A stretch of DNA of 63,175 nt from Sphingomonas sp. PP-F2F-G114-C0414 (GTDB taxonomy: Bacteria > Pseudomonadota > Alphaproteobacteria > Sphingomonadales > Sphingomonadaceae), in contig NZ_RCWT01000001.1 in NCBI RefSeq assembly GCF_003688595.1, positions 1 through 63,175 on the forward strand. The letters are read 5' to 3'. Numbering within the stretch: the first letter of the stretch is position 1; the number at the start of each line of letters is the position of its first letter. The notes below the pieces were generated by a model that had not been told where the DNA came from, did not search any database, and was given only the letters and a program-made list of their open reading frames with translations. Shown piece by piece: positions 34,817-43,413 of this stretch. A program made the position numbers and the translations under genes.

Positions 34817-36061
34817 ATGCTGGTGGACAGCCTGGATATGAAACTGGCGCAGGCGACGAACCGCCGTCGCTTTCTCGCAGAGGCTGCGATCGGCAGCGGC
34901 GCGTTGATCGCCGCACCCGCGCTGGCGCAGAGCATTGTCGATCTGCACCTGCCTGGCGGTCCGTCGGAACGACCGATGACCAGTGCGTTCCCTGGCAAGG
35001 GCAACATGATCCTCCAGCGTATCCACCCGCCTTTGCTGGAAACGCCGATGAGCGTGTTCAATGGCGACGTCTTCACGCCAAACGACCAGTTCTTCGTCCG
35101 CTGGCACTGGGCTGACATCCCCACCGCGATCGATGTCGAGGCGTTCCGGATCAAGGTGCACGGCGCGGTCACGCGGCCGCTGTCAATCTCGCTCGCGCAA
35201 CTGCTGAAGTTGCCACGCGTCGAGCTGGCGGCGATCAACCAATGCTCGGGCAATTCGCGTGCGCTGTTCCAGCCGCCCGTTGCCGGTGCGCAGTGGCGTC
35301 ACGGGGCCATGGGCAACGCCAAATGGCTCGGCGTGCGCCTGCGCGACGTGCTCGACATCGCCGGCGTGAAGCCGGGCGCGGTTGCAGTGCGGTTCGGTGC
35401 GCTCGACCAGCCGGTGGTCGCGGGTGGACCGGATTTCGCCAAGTCGCTGTCGATCGACCACGCACGCGACGGCGAAGTGATGCTCGCCTTCGGGATGAAC
35501 GGCGAACAGATGCCGCTCCTCAACGGCTTCCCGGTCCGGCTGATCGTACCCGGCTGGTATTCGACCTATTGGGTCAAGATGCTGAACGACATCGAGGTGC
35601 TCGCCGCGCCCGACGACGGTTACTGGATGGCCAAGGCGTACAAAATCCCTGACACTCCAGGCGCGAACGTGCGGCCGGGCCAGAAGGATTTCCCGGCCGT
35701 TCCGATCAACAAGATGATCCCGCGCAGTTGGGTCACGAGCCTCGACGAAGGGCAGGTGATCGCGTTCGACCGGTCGATCCCGCTGGGCGGCATTGCGATG
35801 GGGGGCGATTGCGGCGTCGCCAAGGTCGATGTGTCGACCGACAACGGCAAGACCTGGTACAAGACGACGCTCGGCCCCGATCACGGCAAATACAGTTTCC
35901 GCCGCTGGGACGCGCAGGTGCCGCTCACGCATGCGGGCCCGACCAGGCTGATGTCGCGCTGCTGGAACACCGCCGGCATCGCGCAGCCGATGACGCCGAT
36001 CTGGAACCCGGGCGGGTTCATGCGCGGCAACATTGAAACCACCAACATCGTCGTCGGCTGA
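34817..36061 (+). CDS. sorA: Sulfite dehydrogenase, molybdopterin subunit (SorA-like), exported
   Basis: The 414-residue protein has a twin-arginine signal (TNRRRFLAEAAIGSGALIA, cleavage near ALAQ). The sulfite oxidase core follows with the Mo-ligand Cys in AINQCSGNSR, GVRLRDVLDIAGVKPGAV, and MNGEQMPLLNGFPVRLIVPGWYS. A C-terminal Mo-co dimerisation part has VSTDNGKTWYKTTLG and RCWNTAGIAQP. It oxidises sulfite to sulfate in the periplasm. A start at 34838 or a GTG at 34823 is also possible because the ribosome site overlaps the first ATG. SorB follows after 13 bases. Confidence 0.93.
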   Translation: MLVDSLDMKLAQATNRRRFLAEAAIGSGALIAAPALAQSIVDLHLPGGPSERPMTSAFPGKGNMILQRIHPPLLETPMSVFNGDVFTPNDQFFVRWHWADIPTAIDVEAFRIKVHGAVTRPLSISLAQLLKLPRVELAAINQCSGNSRALFQPPVAGAQWRHGAMGNAKWLGVRLRDVLDIAGVKPGAVAVRFGALDQPVVAGGPDFAKSLSIDHARDGEVMLAFGMNGEQMPLLNGFPVRLIVPGWYSTYWVKMLNDIEVLAAPDDGYWMAKAYKIPDTPGANVRPGQKDFPAVPINKMIPRSWVTSLDEGQVIAFDRSIPLGGIAMGGDCGVAKVDVSTDNGKTWYKTTLGPDHGKYSFRRWDAQVPLTHAGPTRLMSRCWNTAGIAQPMTPIWNPGGFMRGNIETTNIVVG

Positions 36062-36074
36062 GGAGCGCTCCCCC

Positions 36075-36551
36075 ATGAAAACGCCTTCCATCGGCACGCT
36101 GTCGTTTGGGTTCGTCGGCGCGACCGTCGTTCTGCTACTTGCGATCGGTGCCCCGAACAGCCGCATAGCCCCGCCGCCTGCCGCCCCGGCCGCACCACCG
36201 CCGCCAAGCGTTTCGGCGCGCGGCTTCTCGCTGGCGTCCACCTCGGTCGATCTCCCGACCGACGAAGGGCAATATCCGGCTGGTCCGCATGCGGACGTCA
36301 TCAACGCCAACTGCACCTCGTGTCATTCGGCGAGCATGGCGCTGAACCAGCCGCCACTCTCTTCCGACCAGTGGACCGCGGAGGTCACCAAGATGCGCGA
36401 GGTCTACAAGGCTCCCGTTGCACAGGCTGACGTGCCGGCGATCGTCGCTTATCTGACCGCCATGAGCGCAAAGCAGCCGGGTGCCGCGAAGGGCAAGGCG
36501 CAAGACCCCGATCCGAAGGCTGCGCCCGACGTATCGGGGGGATCAGGCTAA
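36075..36551 (+). CDS. sorB: Cytochrome c subunit of sulfite dehydrogenase (SorB-like)
   Basis: The 158-residue protein has an N-terminal hydrophobic anchor (FGFVGATVVLLLAIGAP), a Pro/Ala-rich linker, and one haem c site in INANCTSCHSASMAL (CTSCH). A later Met in MREVYKAP or AMSAKQP could be the sixth ligand. It should accept electrons from SorA and pass them to the respiratory chain. It ends in a low-complexity tail. It directly follows sorA in the same operon. Confidence 0.9.
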   Translation: MKTPSIGTLSFGFVGATVVLLLAIGAPNSRIAPPPAAPAAPPPPSVSARGFSLASTSVDLPTDEGQYPAGPHADVINANCTSCHSASMALNQPPLSSDQWTAEVTKMREVYKAPVAQADVPAIVAYLTAMSAKQPGAAKGKAQDPDPKAAPDVSGGSG

Positions 36552-36882
36552 GCCCATCAACTCACGACACGCGGTTCTGCGCGCGAAGTGCTGTGCGGCG
36601 TGGCCTCCGGGGGAGGGCGTCGACGCCAATCGAAACACTGCTCGCGCCCTGCGCGTTCGCAGGTGTGCCATGTGGCACACCTTACGCGAGAATCGTCACC
36701 GGCAGGGCCGAGACGCCGGCACGATGGCTCGGTCGGCACGCCCAGCGGGCCGATAGAGCCGTGCCCGCGGGGTCCCGCCCCACTCGTTGGGGACTTCGGA
36801 AAAGAGCGTAGGGTGCCGACTGCCTGCCTACTTGGTGCTATCAACGTCTGGACCGAAACCATATAGCTGCTATCCTGGATAT
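36552..36882. other. Intergenic region with palindromes before arsR
   Basis: About 330 bases with no gene. It contains a perfect 22-bp palindrome at 36661-36682 and several G/C-rich short hairpins (36757-36800), which may end the sorAB transcript, and then the arsR operator region. Confidence 0.5.
36661..36682. promoter_or_regulatory. Perfect 22-bp palindrome
   Basis: AGGTGTGCCA-TG-TGGCACACCT: two 10-base arms with a 2-base centre. No T-run follows. It has the form of a repressor or regulator operator (KorA- or GntR-sized) but no gene start is near, except arsR 200 bases downstream. Role unknown. Confidence 0.5.
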
Positions 36883-36886
36883 ATGG
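36859..36886. promoter_or_regulatory. Candidate ArsR operator at the arsR start
   Basis: CCATATA (36859-36865) is inverted as TATATGG (36880-36886) with 14 bases between; the ATG of arsR (36883) lies in the right arm. ArsR-type repressors bind AT-rich inverted repeats at their own promoter. Position and symmetry fit; binding is inferred. Confidence 0.45.
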
Positions 36887-37215
36887 AAAACAACACGGCA
36901 ATTTCAGCGCTCGGCGCGCTCGCACAAGGAACACGCCTCGACGTGTTCCGCCTGTTGGTGCGGCACGAACCGCATGGCTTGGCTGCCGGCGAAATCGCCC
37001 GTCAGCTCGACGTACCGCAAAACACGATGTCCGCACACCTCGGCATCCTCGCCCGTGGCGGGCTGGTGCGATCCGAACGTCATAGCCGCTCGATCATCTA
37101 TCGTGCCGATCTCGACGGCCTGCGCGCGCTAACGCTCTTTCTCGTCAAGGATTGCTGCGCCGGCAACGCGGAGCTGTGCGCCCCGCTGATCGCCGAACTC
37201 ACCCCATGCTGCTGA
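36883..37215 (+). CDS. arsR: ArsR-family arsenite-responsive repressor
   Basis: The 110-residue protein starts MENNTAISALGALAQGTRLDV and has the winged HTH (GLAAGEIARQLDVPQNTMSAHLGILARGGLV, RSERHSRSIIYRAD). A C-terminal cysteine cluster (VKDCCAGNAELC, and ending TPCC) can bind As(III), as in the C-terminal-site ArsR types. It heads arsR-arsC-arsB-ynfA-arsH. The upstream frame is open to 36787, but the HTH protein begins at 36883. Confidence 0.92.
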   Translation: MENNTAISALGALAQGTRLDVFRLLVRHEPHGLAAGEIARQLDVPQNTMSAHLGILARGGLVRSERHSRSIIYRADLDGLRALTLFLVKDCCAGNAELCAPLIAELTPCC

Positions 37216-37225
37216 AAGGACGCCC

Positions 37226-37654
37226 GTGGCCGTCGATATCGTGATCTATCACAACCCCGTGTGCGGCACGTCGCGCAACACGCTAGGCCTGATCCGCAAT
37301 GCCGGCATCGAACCGCACGTGGTCGAATATCTGAAAACCCCGCCCTCGCGCGCGCTGCTGGTCGAGCTGATCGACCGCGCCGGCATAACGCCCCGCGAGC
37401 TGCTACGCGAAAAGGGTACGCCCTATGCGGAGCTCGGCCTGGGCGACACATCGCTGTCCGACGACGCGCTGGTGGATACGATGATGACGCACCCGATCCT
37501 CATCAACCGGCCGATAGTCGTCTCACCGCTCGGCGTGAAGCTCTGCCGGCCGTCCGAAGCCGTGCTTGATCTGCTGCCGGGCGATCAGCGCGGCGCGTTC
37601 GCGAAGGAAGACGGACAACAGGTGGTAAACGCCTCGGGCCAGCGCATCGCCTGA
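37226..37654 (+). CDS. arsC: Arsenate reductase ArsC (glutaredoxin type)
   Basis: The 142-residue protein uses GTG at 37226. It has [19 protein letters not shown], where Cys in NPVCGTSRN is the catalytic residue of the E. coli plasmid-type ArsC, then the helix [22 protein letters not shown] and the conserved arginines in [23 protein letters not shown]. It reduces As(V) to As(III) with glutaredoxin and glutathione. It lies 10 bases after arsR and its stop touches arsB. Confidence 0.94.
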   Translation: MAVDIVIYHNPVCGTSRNTLGLIRNAGIEPHVVEYLKTPPSRALLVELIDRAGITPRELLREKGTPYAELGLGDTSLSDDALVDTMMTHPILINRPIVVSPLGVKLCRPSEAVLDLLPGDQRGAFAKEDGQQVVNASGQRIA

Positions 37655-38940
37655 TGCTTCTTGCCGTCCTGATCTTCGTCGTCACGATCGTGCTCGTCAT
37701 CTGGCAACCCAAGGGGCTCGGAATCGGGTGGAGCGCGATCGCCGGGGCCGTCTTGGCGCTGCTCGCGGGCGTCGTCACGCTGTCCGACGTCCCGGTCGTT
37801 TGGGGCATCGTCTGGAACGCGACGGCTGCATTCGTCGCGATCATTGTCATAAGCCTGTTGCTCGATGAAGCTGGATCCTTCGAATGGGCGGCGCTCCACG
37901 TTGCGCGCTGGGGCAGGGGACATGGGCGCCGACTCTTCGTCCTGATCGTGCTGCTCGGCGCGGCGGTGTCGGCGTTGTTCGCCAATGATGGTGCGGCGCT
38001 GATCCTCACGCCGATCGTCATCGCCATGCTGCGCGCGCTGGGGTTCAAGGACAAGGCGACGCTGGCGTTCGTCATGGCGGCCGGGTTCATCGCCGACACG
38101 GCCAGCCTGCCGCTGGTGGTCTCGAACCTCGTCAACATCGTGTCAGCCGACTTCTTCAAGATCGGGTTCGGCACATATGCGTCCGTGATGGTCCCGGTCG
38201 ATCTGGTGTCGATCGCCGCCACGCTGGGCGTGCTGCTGCTGTTCTTCCGGCGCGACCTCCCAGAAGACTATGACGTGGGGGCGCTCCGCGCGCCGCGCGA
38301 TGTCATCCGAGACCCCGCGACCTTCCGTGCCGGCTGGATCGTCCTCGCGCTGCTGCTCGCTGGCTTCTTCCTGCTCGAACCGATCGGCGTGCCGGTCAGC
38401 GCCGTTGCCGCTGCCGGCGCGATCCTGCTGCTGGTAATTGCGGGACGGGACCATGTGATCCAGACCGGCAAGGTGCTGCGCGGCGCACCGTGGCAGGTCG
38501 TGATCTTCTCTCTCGGCATGTACCTGGTCGTCTACGGGCTGCGAAACGCGGGCCTGACCGACCATCTCGCCGCGCTGCTCGATCGCACCGCTCAGGGCGG
38601 CGTGTGGGGGGCGGCGTTCGGGACAGGCGTGATCGCGGCCATCCTGTCGTCCGTGATGAACAACATGCCGACCGTACTGGTGGGCGCGCTGTCGATCGAC
38701 GCGACCCATGCCACTGGCGCCGTGCAAGAAGCAATGATCTACGCCAATGTCATCGGCTGCGATCTTGGCCCCAAGCTGACGCCGATCGGCTCGCTCGCAA
38801 CGCTGTTATGGCTCCACGTCCTCGGCCAGAAAGGTGTTCGGATCGGATGGGGCTATTATTTCCGTGTCGGTATCACGCTGACTGTGCCGGTATTGCTGGT
38901 CACGCTTGCCGCCTTGGCATTGAGGATCACGATCGGATGA
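37654..38940 (+). CDS. arsB: Arsenite efflux permease ArsB
   Basis: The 428-residue protein has 11-12 hydrophobic segments with ArsB motifs: [50 protein letters not shown], and [15 protein letters not shown] followed by [23 protein letters not shown]. It expels As(III) from the cytoplasm. It shares one base with the arsC end and its stop overlaps ynfA by four bases. Length is normal for the family. Confidence 0.95.
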   Translation: MLLAVLIFVVTIVLVIWQPKGLGIGWSAIAGAVLALLAGVVTLSDVPVVWGIVWNATAAFVAIIVISLLLDEAGSFEWAALHVARWGRGHGRRLFVLIVLLGAAVSALFANDGAALILTPIVIAMLRALGFKDKATLAFVMAAGFIADTASLPLVVSNLVNIVSADFFKIGFGTYASVMVPVDLVSIAATLGVLLLFFRRDLPEDYDVGALRAPRDVIRDPATFRAGWIVLALLLAGFFLLEPIGVPVSAVAAAGAILLLVIAGRDHVIQTGKVLRGAPWQVVIFSLGMYLVVYGLRNAGLTDHLAALLDRTAQGGVWGAAFGTGVIAAILSSVMNNMPTVLVGALSIDATHATGAVQEAMIYANVIGCDLGPKLTPIGSLATLLWLHVLGQKGVRIGWGYYFRVGITLTVPVLLVTLAALALRITIG

Positions 38941-39260
38941 CAGCCCTGATCTACATCGGCGCGGCGCTTGCTGAAATTGGCGGATGCTTTGCCTTCTGGG
39001 CCTGGCTTCGCATGGCGAAGTCACCCTTGTGGCTTGCTCCGGGCGTCGTCTCATTGATCCTGTTCGCATGGCTCCTCACCCGCGTGGACAGCGATGCCGC
39101 GGGACGAGCGTATGCCGCTTACGGCGGCATTTACATCTGTGCATCGCTTGCTTGGCTCTGGACCGTCGAAGGCGTGCGGCCCGATCGCTGGGATGTGAGC
39201 GGCGCGGCGCTCTGTCTGATCGGCACCTGTATCATCCTCTTGGGACCACGAACCGCCTGA
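38937..39260 (+). CDS. YnfA-family small membrane protein
   Basis: The 107-residue protein has four hydrophobic helices with the YnfA pattern: [59 protein letters not shown] and [21 protein letters not shown]. YnfA is a small multidrug-resistance-like protein of uncertain function that often sits in ars operons. Overlap of four bases with arsB and TGATG with arsH shows translational coupling. Confidence 0.9.
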   Translation: MTALIYIGAALAEIGGCFAFWAWLRMAKSPLWLAPGVVSLILFAWLLTRVDSDAAGRAYAAYGGIYICASLAWLWTVEGVRPDRWDVSGAALCLIGTCIILLGPRTA

Positions 39261-40015
39261 TGCCTGTTCGAACGCTCTCCGACCCCGACCATCTGCCCGC
39301 GCTCGATCGAAGCTATGCGATCGAACGACCTGCTCATGGCCTCGGCGCGGGTGCTCCGCCGCCACGAATCCTTCTGCTCTACGGTTCCTTGCGCGAGCGG
39401 TCATTCTCGCGGCTGTGTGTCGAGGAAGCGGCGCGACTACTGCAATTCTTCGGATGCGAAACGCGCATTTACGATCCCTCGGCGCTGCCGTTGCCCGATC
39501 AGGTCGTCGGCGACGACCATCCGGCCGTCCACGAGCTGCGTGAACTGTCGTTGTGGTCGGAAGGTCAGGTGTGGTGCAGCCCTGAACGGCACGGCCAGAT
39601 CACCGGCATCATGAAGCTCCAAATCGATCATCTGCCGCTCTCGATGGGCGGGATGCGACCGACGCAGGGACGCACGCTGGCAGTCATGCAGGTATCGGCG
39701 GGTTCGCAGTCGTTCAACAGCGTCAACACGCTGCGCGTGCTCGGCCGCTGGATGCGAATGGTGACGATACCGAACCAGTCGAGCGTCGCCAAGGCGTTCG
39801 CCGAATTCGGCGAGGACGATCGCATGAAGCCGTCGAGCTATTATGACCGCATCGTAGACGTAATGGAGGAACTGGTGCGGTTCACGGTGCTGCTGCGCCC
39901 GCACGCGGCACAACTCGTCGACCGCTATTCCGAGCGCAAGGAAGTTCGCGTAGGGATCGACCTGACGACAGACTTGTCGACTATCGCGACCACGGCACCC
40001 CCTCGAGGTGTTTGA
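39260..40015 (+). CDS. arsH: ArsH, NADPH-dependent FMN reductase
   Basis: The 251-residue protein starts at ATG 39260. It contains the flavodoxin-like FMN motif [30 protein letters not shown], the region [26 protein letters not shown], and [26 protein letters not shown], all typical of ArsH. It oxidises trivalent organoarsenicals and reduces quinones or metals. It is the last gene of the ars operon. Confidence 0.93.
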   Translation: MPVRTLSDPDHLPALDRSYAIERPAHGLGAGAPPPRILLLYGSLRERSFSRLCVEEAARLLQFFGCETRIYDPSALPLPDQVVGDDHPAVHELRELSLWSEGQVWCSPERHGQITGIMKLQIDHLPLSMGGMRPTQGRTLAVMQVSAGSQSFNSVNTLRVLGRWMRMVTIPNQSSVAKAFAEFGEDDRMKPSSYYDRIVDVMEELVRFTVLLRPHAAQLVDRYSERKEVRVGIDLTTDLSTIATTAPPRGV

Positions 40016-40115
40016 CCTCGCCCCGACGCGATGGAAGATCAGAGCGGCTACTGTGCAATACCAGCCAATGGCCTGCTGGGCTGTTAGTCGTCGACCGTCG
40101 AAACCGACTACGTGA

Positions 40116-40268
40116 TCAGTCTTCGCGACGTTCGATGTTGTCCCCTAGCCCCGGCGCTTCTGGAGACGATCGGTCGTCTTTACGCTTCTCCGAGGCGACC
40201 ATTTCGCCAACTTCGACCATCTCCGCGGTTTCCTGCGTGGTCGGCTCATCCTTGTCCGTCTCGGCCAT
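40116..40268 (-). CDS. Small charged protein, PTTQE family (copy 1, 50 aa)
   Basis: Read leftward, ATG 40268 follows GGAGACGCAT and gives 50 residues beginning MAETDKDEPTTQETAEMVEV. The protein is rich in Glu/Asp/Lys, and probably soluble and partly disordered. It is clearly similar to the 41-residue product of 50576-50701 (MSDIDKKKPTTQESAEILEL): shared D-K-x-x-P-T-T-Q-E-x-A-E. Both flank the fluoride region, one at each end. No function known. Confidence 0.65.
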   Translation of the reverse strand: MAETDKDEPTTQETAEMVEVGEMVASEKRKDDRSSPEAPGLGDNIERRED

Positions 40269-40337
40269 ATGCGTCTCCTTTAAAGCATCAACGCCAAAGG
40301 CTCGCTATTAGATGCGAGGAGACGCGCAGGCGTCGGA

Positions 40338-40604
40338 TCAGTCGTCGTCGCGGTCCTGCTTTTCGCGGGAAACGACCTTGAAGTTGCGGTTTAGCTTGAT
40401 GTCATAGCGGCCGCCACGGCAGCGTGCGTCGTCGACCTCGAAGCCACCATCGTCGCGCTCGATCGAGCGTGGCGCAGTGCAGCCGATCCGCTTCAAGGCG
40501 GTAAGCGTCGAGGCCCGCTGGCGCGGGGTCACCCGATCGTCGTCAGCGAGGGCGGGGGAAGCGATGACGAGTGCCAGCGCGCCGGCAGCGAGATATTTGA
40601 GCAT
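40338..40604 (-). CDS. Exported PepSY-like protein (88 aa)
   Basis: Signal peptide MLKYLAAGALALVIASPALA, then a single PepSY-like unit: STLTALKRIGCTAPRSIERDDGGFEVDDARCRGGRYDIKLNRNFKVVSREK. Two cysteines (GC and RC) could pair in the periplasm. PepSY proteins inhibit proteases or bind divalent ions. It is the first gene after the fluoride operon on the same strand, 72 bases away, so its membership in that transcript is uncertain. Confidence 0.72.
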   Translation of the reverse strand: MLKYLAAGALALVIASPALADDDRVTPRQRASTLTALKRIGCTAPRSIERDDGGFEVDDARCRGGRYDIKLNRNFKVVSREKQDRDDD

Positions 40605-40676
40605 GGAAAAGACGTCCGATTAAAGGTCCATGGAAACTCTGAATCCAATGCGGCCCGCGCGCCGATCGTTCCGAAA

Positions 40677-41063
40677 TCATCCCCACCGTCGGGTGATAAC
40701 GAGAGCAATCGCCAGAACGACGACCGAGAGAACAAGACTTGCCAGCACATAGCCGATCGCGGCGCCGGTCTCGCCGCGCTCCCATAATGTCACGGCATCG
40801 AGCGAGAAGGTCGACCAGGTCGTAAATCCGCCGATAAGTCCCGTCGTCACGAACAGGCGCAACTCCGCATTTTCGATGCTCTTGGCGGCAAACAGGCCGA
40901 TCATCATGCCCATCAGCGCCGAGCCGACCACGTTGATGGCCAAGGTTCCCCAAGGGAAGGTTGGCCCCATAAGACGTAGTGCCACGATGCCGACGCCGTG
41001 ACGCAGCATGCCGCCCACGCCCGAGCCCAGGAACACGACCAGAAAGCCAAGCCAGATCGGCAT
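40677..41063 (-). CDS. crcB: Fluoride channel CrcB/Fluc (copy 1)
   Basis: The 128-residue protein has four hydrophobic helices and the Fluc motifs: GSGVGGMLRHGVG, FPWGTLAINVVGSALMGMM with the conserved Asn, and FTTWSTFSLDAV, the F-box Phe/Ser region. It forms a dual-topology dimer that lets F- leave the cell. It is the last gene of the riboswitch-led operon, three bases after the UppP-like gene. Length is normal, unlike the broken copy at 50178. Confidence 0.95.
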   Translation of the reverse strand: MPIWLGFLVVFLGSGVGGMLRHGVGIVALRLMGPTFPWGTLAINVVGSALMGMMIGLFAAKSIENAELRLFVTTGLIGGFTTWSTFSLDAVTLWERGETGAAIGYVLASLVLSVVVLAIALVITRRWG

Positions 41064-41066
41064 CGT

Positions 41067-41468
41067 TCACCCCGTCACTATCATCTGAACTGCCGTCACC
41101 GAGAGGAGAGCGGCGACCAACAATTGGAAACGGTGCACCGAAAGGCGCTTGATGAAATCATGCGCCAACGCGCCGACCACGACCGAGGGAAGGAAGGCGA
41201 CCAGCACGTTTCTCGAGAAGCGGCGGGCGTCGGCATCGGACGACAAGCCGGAGACGACCGACCAGAGCCGCGCGCGGTACAACCAGCAGATCGCGAGGAT
41301 CGCCCCGACCTGAATGACGACATCGCTGATCCCGGCTTGCCGCCCTTCGTAGCCGATCAGTCGTTCGGTCAAAATGAGATGGCCGGTAGAGGAAACCGGG
41401 ATGAACTCGGTCGATCCCTCGACGATGCCGAGGACGATCGGAGCGATCAGCGAGGGTAGATCCGTCAC
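41067..41468 (-). CDS. Half-length undecaprenyl-diphosphatase-like protein (UppP N-terminal half)
   Basis: The 133-residue protein matches only the first half of UppP/BacA: VLGIVEGSTEFIPVSSTGHLIL carries the ExxxE active-site motif, followed by VIQVGAILAICWLYRARL. The family is about 265 residues and has a second motif (PGxSRSxxT) that is absent. The gene ends cleanly with TGA at VQMIVTG and is coupled to enolase (4-base overlap), so truncation at the end rather than decay is likely. Whether it is active is unknown. The surrounding operon suggests a link with fluoride stress. Confidence 0.8.
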   Translation of the reverse strand: MTDLPSLIAPIVLGIVEGSTEFIPVSSTGHLILTERLIGYEGRQAGISDVVIQVGAILAICWLYRARLWSVVSGLSSDADARRFSRNVLVAFLPSVVVGALAHDFIKRLSVHRFQLLVAALLSVTAVQMIVTG

Positions 41469-42766
41469 GTCCGGGGCTTCGGTCGCGACACGAAGGGATT
41501 GGTGAAACGTGCTTTGGCGCCGAGCTCGGCTTCGATCTCGATCAGTCGGTTGTATTTGGCCAAACGCTCACCCCGGCAGGGTGCGCCGGATTTGATTTGC
41601 CCGGCGCCGACCGCAACCGCGAGATCGGCGATAAAGGCGTCCGTGGTCTCGCCCGACCGGTGCGACACCATCGTTCCCCATCCCGCAGCGTGGCAGATGC
41701 GAACCGCCTCGATCGTCTCCGTGACGGTGCCGATCTGATTGGGTTTGATGAGGGCCGCGTTGGCAGCTTTTCGAGCGATGCCTTCCCGGATGATCCGGGG
41801 ATTGGTGACCAGGAGATCGTCGCCGACGATCTGGATCCGGCTACCCTGGCTTACGGTCTGGTCGATGAACCCTTGCCAGTCCTCCTCACCGAACCCGTCC
41901 TCGATCGAAACGATCGGATACGCATCGATCCAGCGCCCGTAGAGCGCGAGCAAGCCTGCGCGGTCGAGCAGGCCCGTTCCCGACCGCGCAAGATCGTATT
42001 GCTCCCCATCCGATAAGGACGATGCGGCTGGATCGAGCGCGATGGCGATGTCTGTACCCGGTCGATAACCCGCGGCTTCGATCGCATCGACGATCAACTC
42101 GCAGGCGGCCTCGTTGCTTTTGAGGTTCGGGGCAAATCCGCCTTCGTCGCCGACTGCCGTCTTGAGGCCGCGACCATGGAGGAGGTCGCGCAATGCGGCA
42201 TAGGTTTCCGCACCATAGCGCATCGCTTCGGCGAAGCTGGAGGCTCCCACCGGAACGATCATGAATTCCTGAAAGTCGAGGCTGCTATCGGCATGCTTGC
42301 CACCATTCAGGACGTTCATGCACGGCATCGGAAGGAGGTAGTCGGTCGTACCGGCGAGCGTCTCGTAAAGCGGCTGCCCGAGCACCGATGATGCGGCGCG
42401 CGCGACCGCCATCGAAACACCCAGAATCGCATTGCCGCCAAGCCGCGCCTTGTTCGGCGTGGCATCGCGTTCGATCATCACCCGGTCGATGTCCGGCTGC
42501 GCGCAGACATCCATTCCGATGATCGCGCTGCCGATCTCGCCTTCGACGTTCTGCAGGGCTTGCCGAACACCCTTTCCGGCGAAACGATCGGGGTTGTTGT
42601 CGCGGAGCTCGACGGCCTCATGTGCGCCTGTCGACGCACCCGACGGCACCGATGCCGATGCTGTGATGCCGTTGTCCAAGGTCACGGTGACGGACAAAGT
42701 CGGATAGCCTCGGGAGTCGAGGATCTCGAGGGCACGGAGGCTGGTGATGTGGCTGCTGGCCGGCAT
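41465..42766 (-). CDS. eno: Enolase (fluoride-operon copy)
   Basis: The ATG at 42766 follows AAGGAC and gives 433 residues; earlier starts are less likely. Enolase signatures are present: ITSLRALEILDSRGYPTLSVTV, NVLNGGKHADSSLDFQEFMIV, AVGDEGGFAPNL, SIEDGFGEEDWQGF, and MVSHRSGETTDAFIADLAVA with IKSGAPCRGERLAKYN. It converts 2-phosphoglycerate to PEP. Enolase is a major target of fluoride with phosphate, so an extra copy in a fluoride operon supplies flux. It lies 14 bases after gpmA. Confidence 0.95.
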   Translation of the reverse strand: MPASSHITSLRALEILDSRGYPTLSVTVTLDNGITASASVPSGASTGAHEAVELRDNNPDRFAGKGVRQALQNVEGEIGSAIIGMDVCAQPDIDRVMIERDATPNKARLGGNAILGVSMAVARAASSVLGQPLYETLAGTTDYLLPMPCMNVLNGGKHADSSLDFQEFMIVPVGASSFAEAMRYGAETYAALRDLLHGRGLKTAVGDEGGFAPNLKSNEAACELIVDAIEAAGYRPGTDIAIALDPAASSLSDGEQYDLARSGTGLLDRAGLLALYGRWIDAYPIVSIEDGFGEEDWQGFIDQTVSQGSRIQIVGDDLLVTNPRIIREGIARKAANAALIKPNQIGTVTETIEAVRICHAAGWGTMVSHRSGETTDAFIADLAVAVGAGQIKSGAPCRGERLAKYNRLIEIEAELGAKARFTNPFVSRPKPRT

Positions 42767-42780
42767 GGTCGGAGTCCTTG

Positions 42781-43404
42781 TCACTGAAGGATAGCGCGAC
42801 CGATGATCGCGGTCGTGTAACTGAAATCGTAGAGGATCGCGCCTCCGGTCGGGATATCGAGGGTCTCGACCCGGGCGGCATCAAGGCCGTCGAGCGCCAT
42901 AACCAGCGCCCGCAACGCGTTGCCGTGGGAGACGACGAGTGTCGTGCCGCCACTCATCACGGCAGGCAGCATCGTCCGAACGTAATAGGCGAGCACGCGC
43001 GCGACGGTGTCGCGCAGGCTCTCGCCGTGTGGCGGGGCAGCCGCATAGGAGCGTCGCCATTGGCGGACCTGATCTTTACCGTAGCGATCCGACGCCTCGG
43101 TCTTGTTGAGACCAGTGAGCGCACCGTAATCGCGCTCGTTGAGCGACCGGTCTACCGTGATAGGGACATCTGGTGCCCCCATCACGGCAGTGACGATAGC
43201 CGTCGTGTCCGCGCAACGCCGAAGGGTAGAGCGGAAAATCCGTGCAGGCCGAATGCCTTGCGCGATCAGGCGGTGTGCGATCGCCTCGGCCTGACGGTGC
43301 CCCAGAGGCGTTAGCGCCGGATCCGCAGAACCAGTAAATCGGTTGGCTGCGTTGGCTTCGCTTTCGCCGTGTCGAACGAGGACCAGACGCGCGTGCGGGA
43401 GCAT
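42781..43404 (-). CDS. gpmA: Phosphoglycerate mutase, BPG-dependent (GpmA-like)
   Basis: The 207-residue protein starts at ATG 43404 behind GAGGGG. It has the phospho-His motif LVLVRHGESEANAANRFTG, RSTLRRCADTTAIV, SLNERDYGALTGLNKTEASDRYG with the catalytic Glu, and LVVSHGNALRALV. It interconverts 3- and 2-phosphoglycerate, the step before enolase. It is coupled closely to enolase, so the pair forms the glycolytic part of the fluoride operon. Confidence 0.93.
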   Translation of the reverse strand: MLPHARLVLVRHGESEANAANRFTGSADPALTPLGHRQAEAIAHRLIAQGIRPARIFRSTLRRCADTTAIVTAVMGAPDVPITVDRSLNERDYGALTGLNKTEASDRYGKDQVRQWRRSYAAAPPHGESLRDTVARVLAYYVRTMLPAVMSGGTTLVVSHGNALRALVMALDGLDAARVETLDIPTGGAILYDFSYTTAIIGRAILQ

Positions 43405-43413
43405 CGTCACCCC

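Noticed and set aside
33747..34841. 364-codon frame overlapping the TDT transporter gene
   Set aside because: Arg-rich frame-shifted shadow of a clear membrane protein; no start signal.
35183..36316. 377-codon leftward frame over sorA
   Set aside because: Antisense to a full sulfite dehydrogenase with catalytic Cys motif; no family features.
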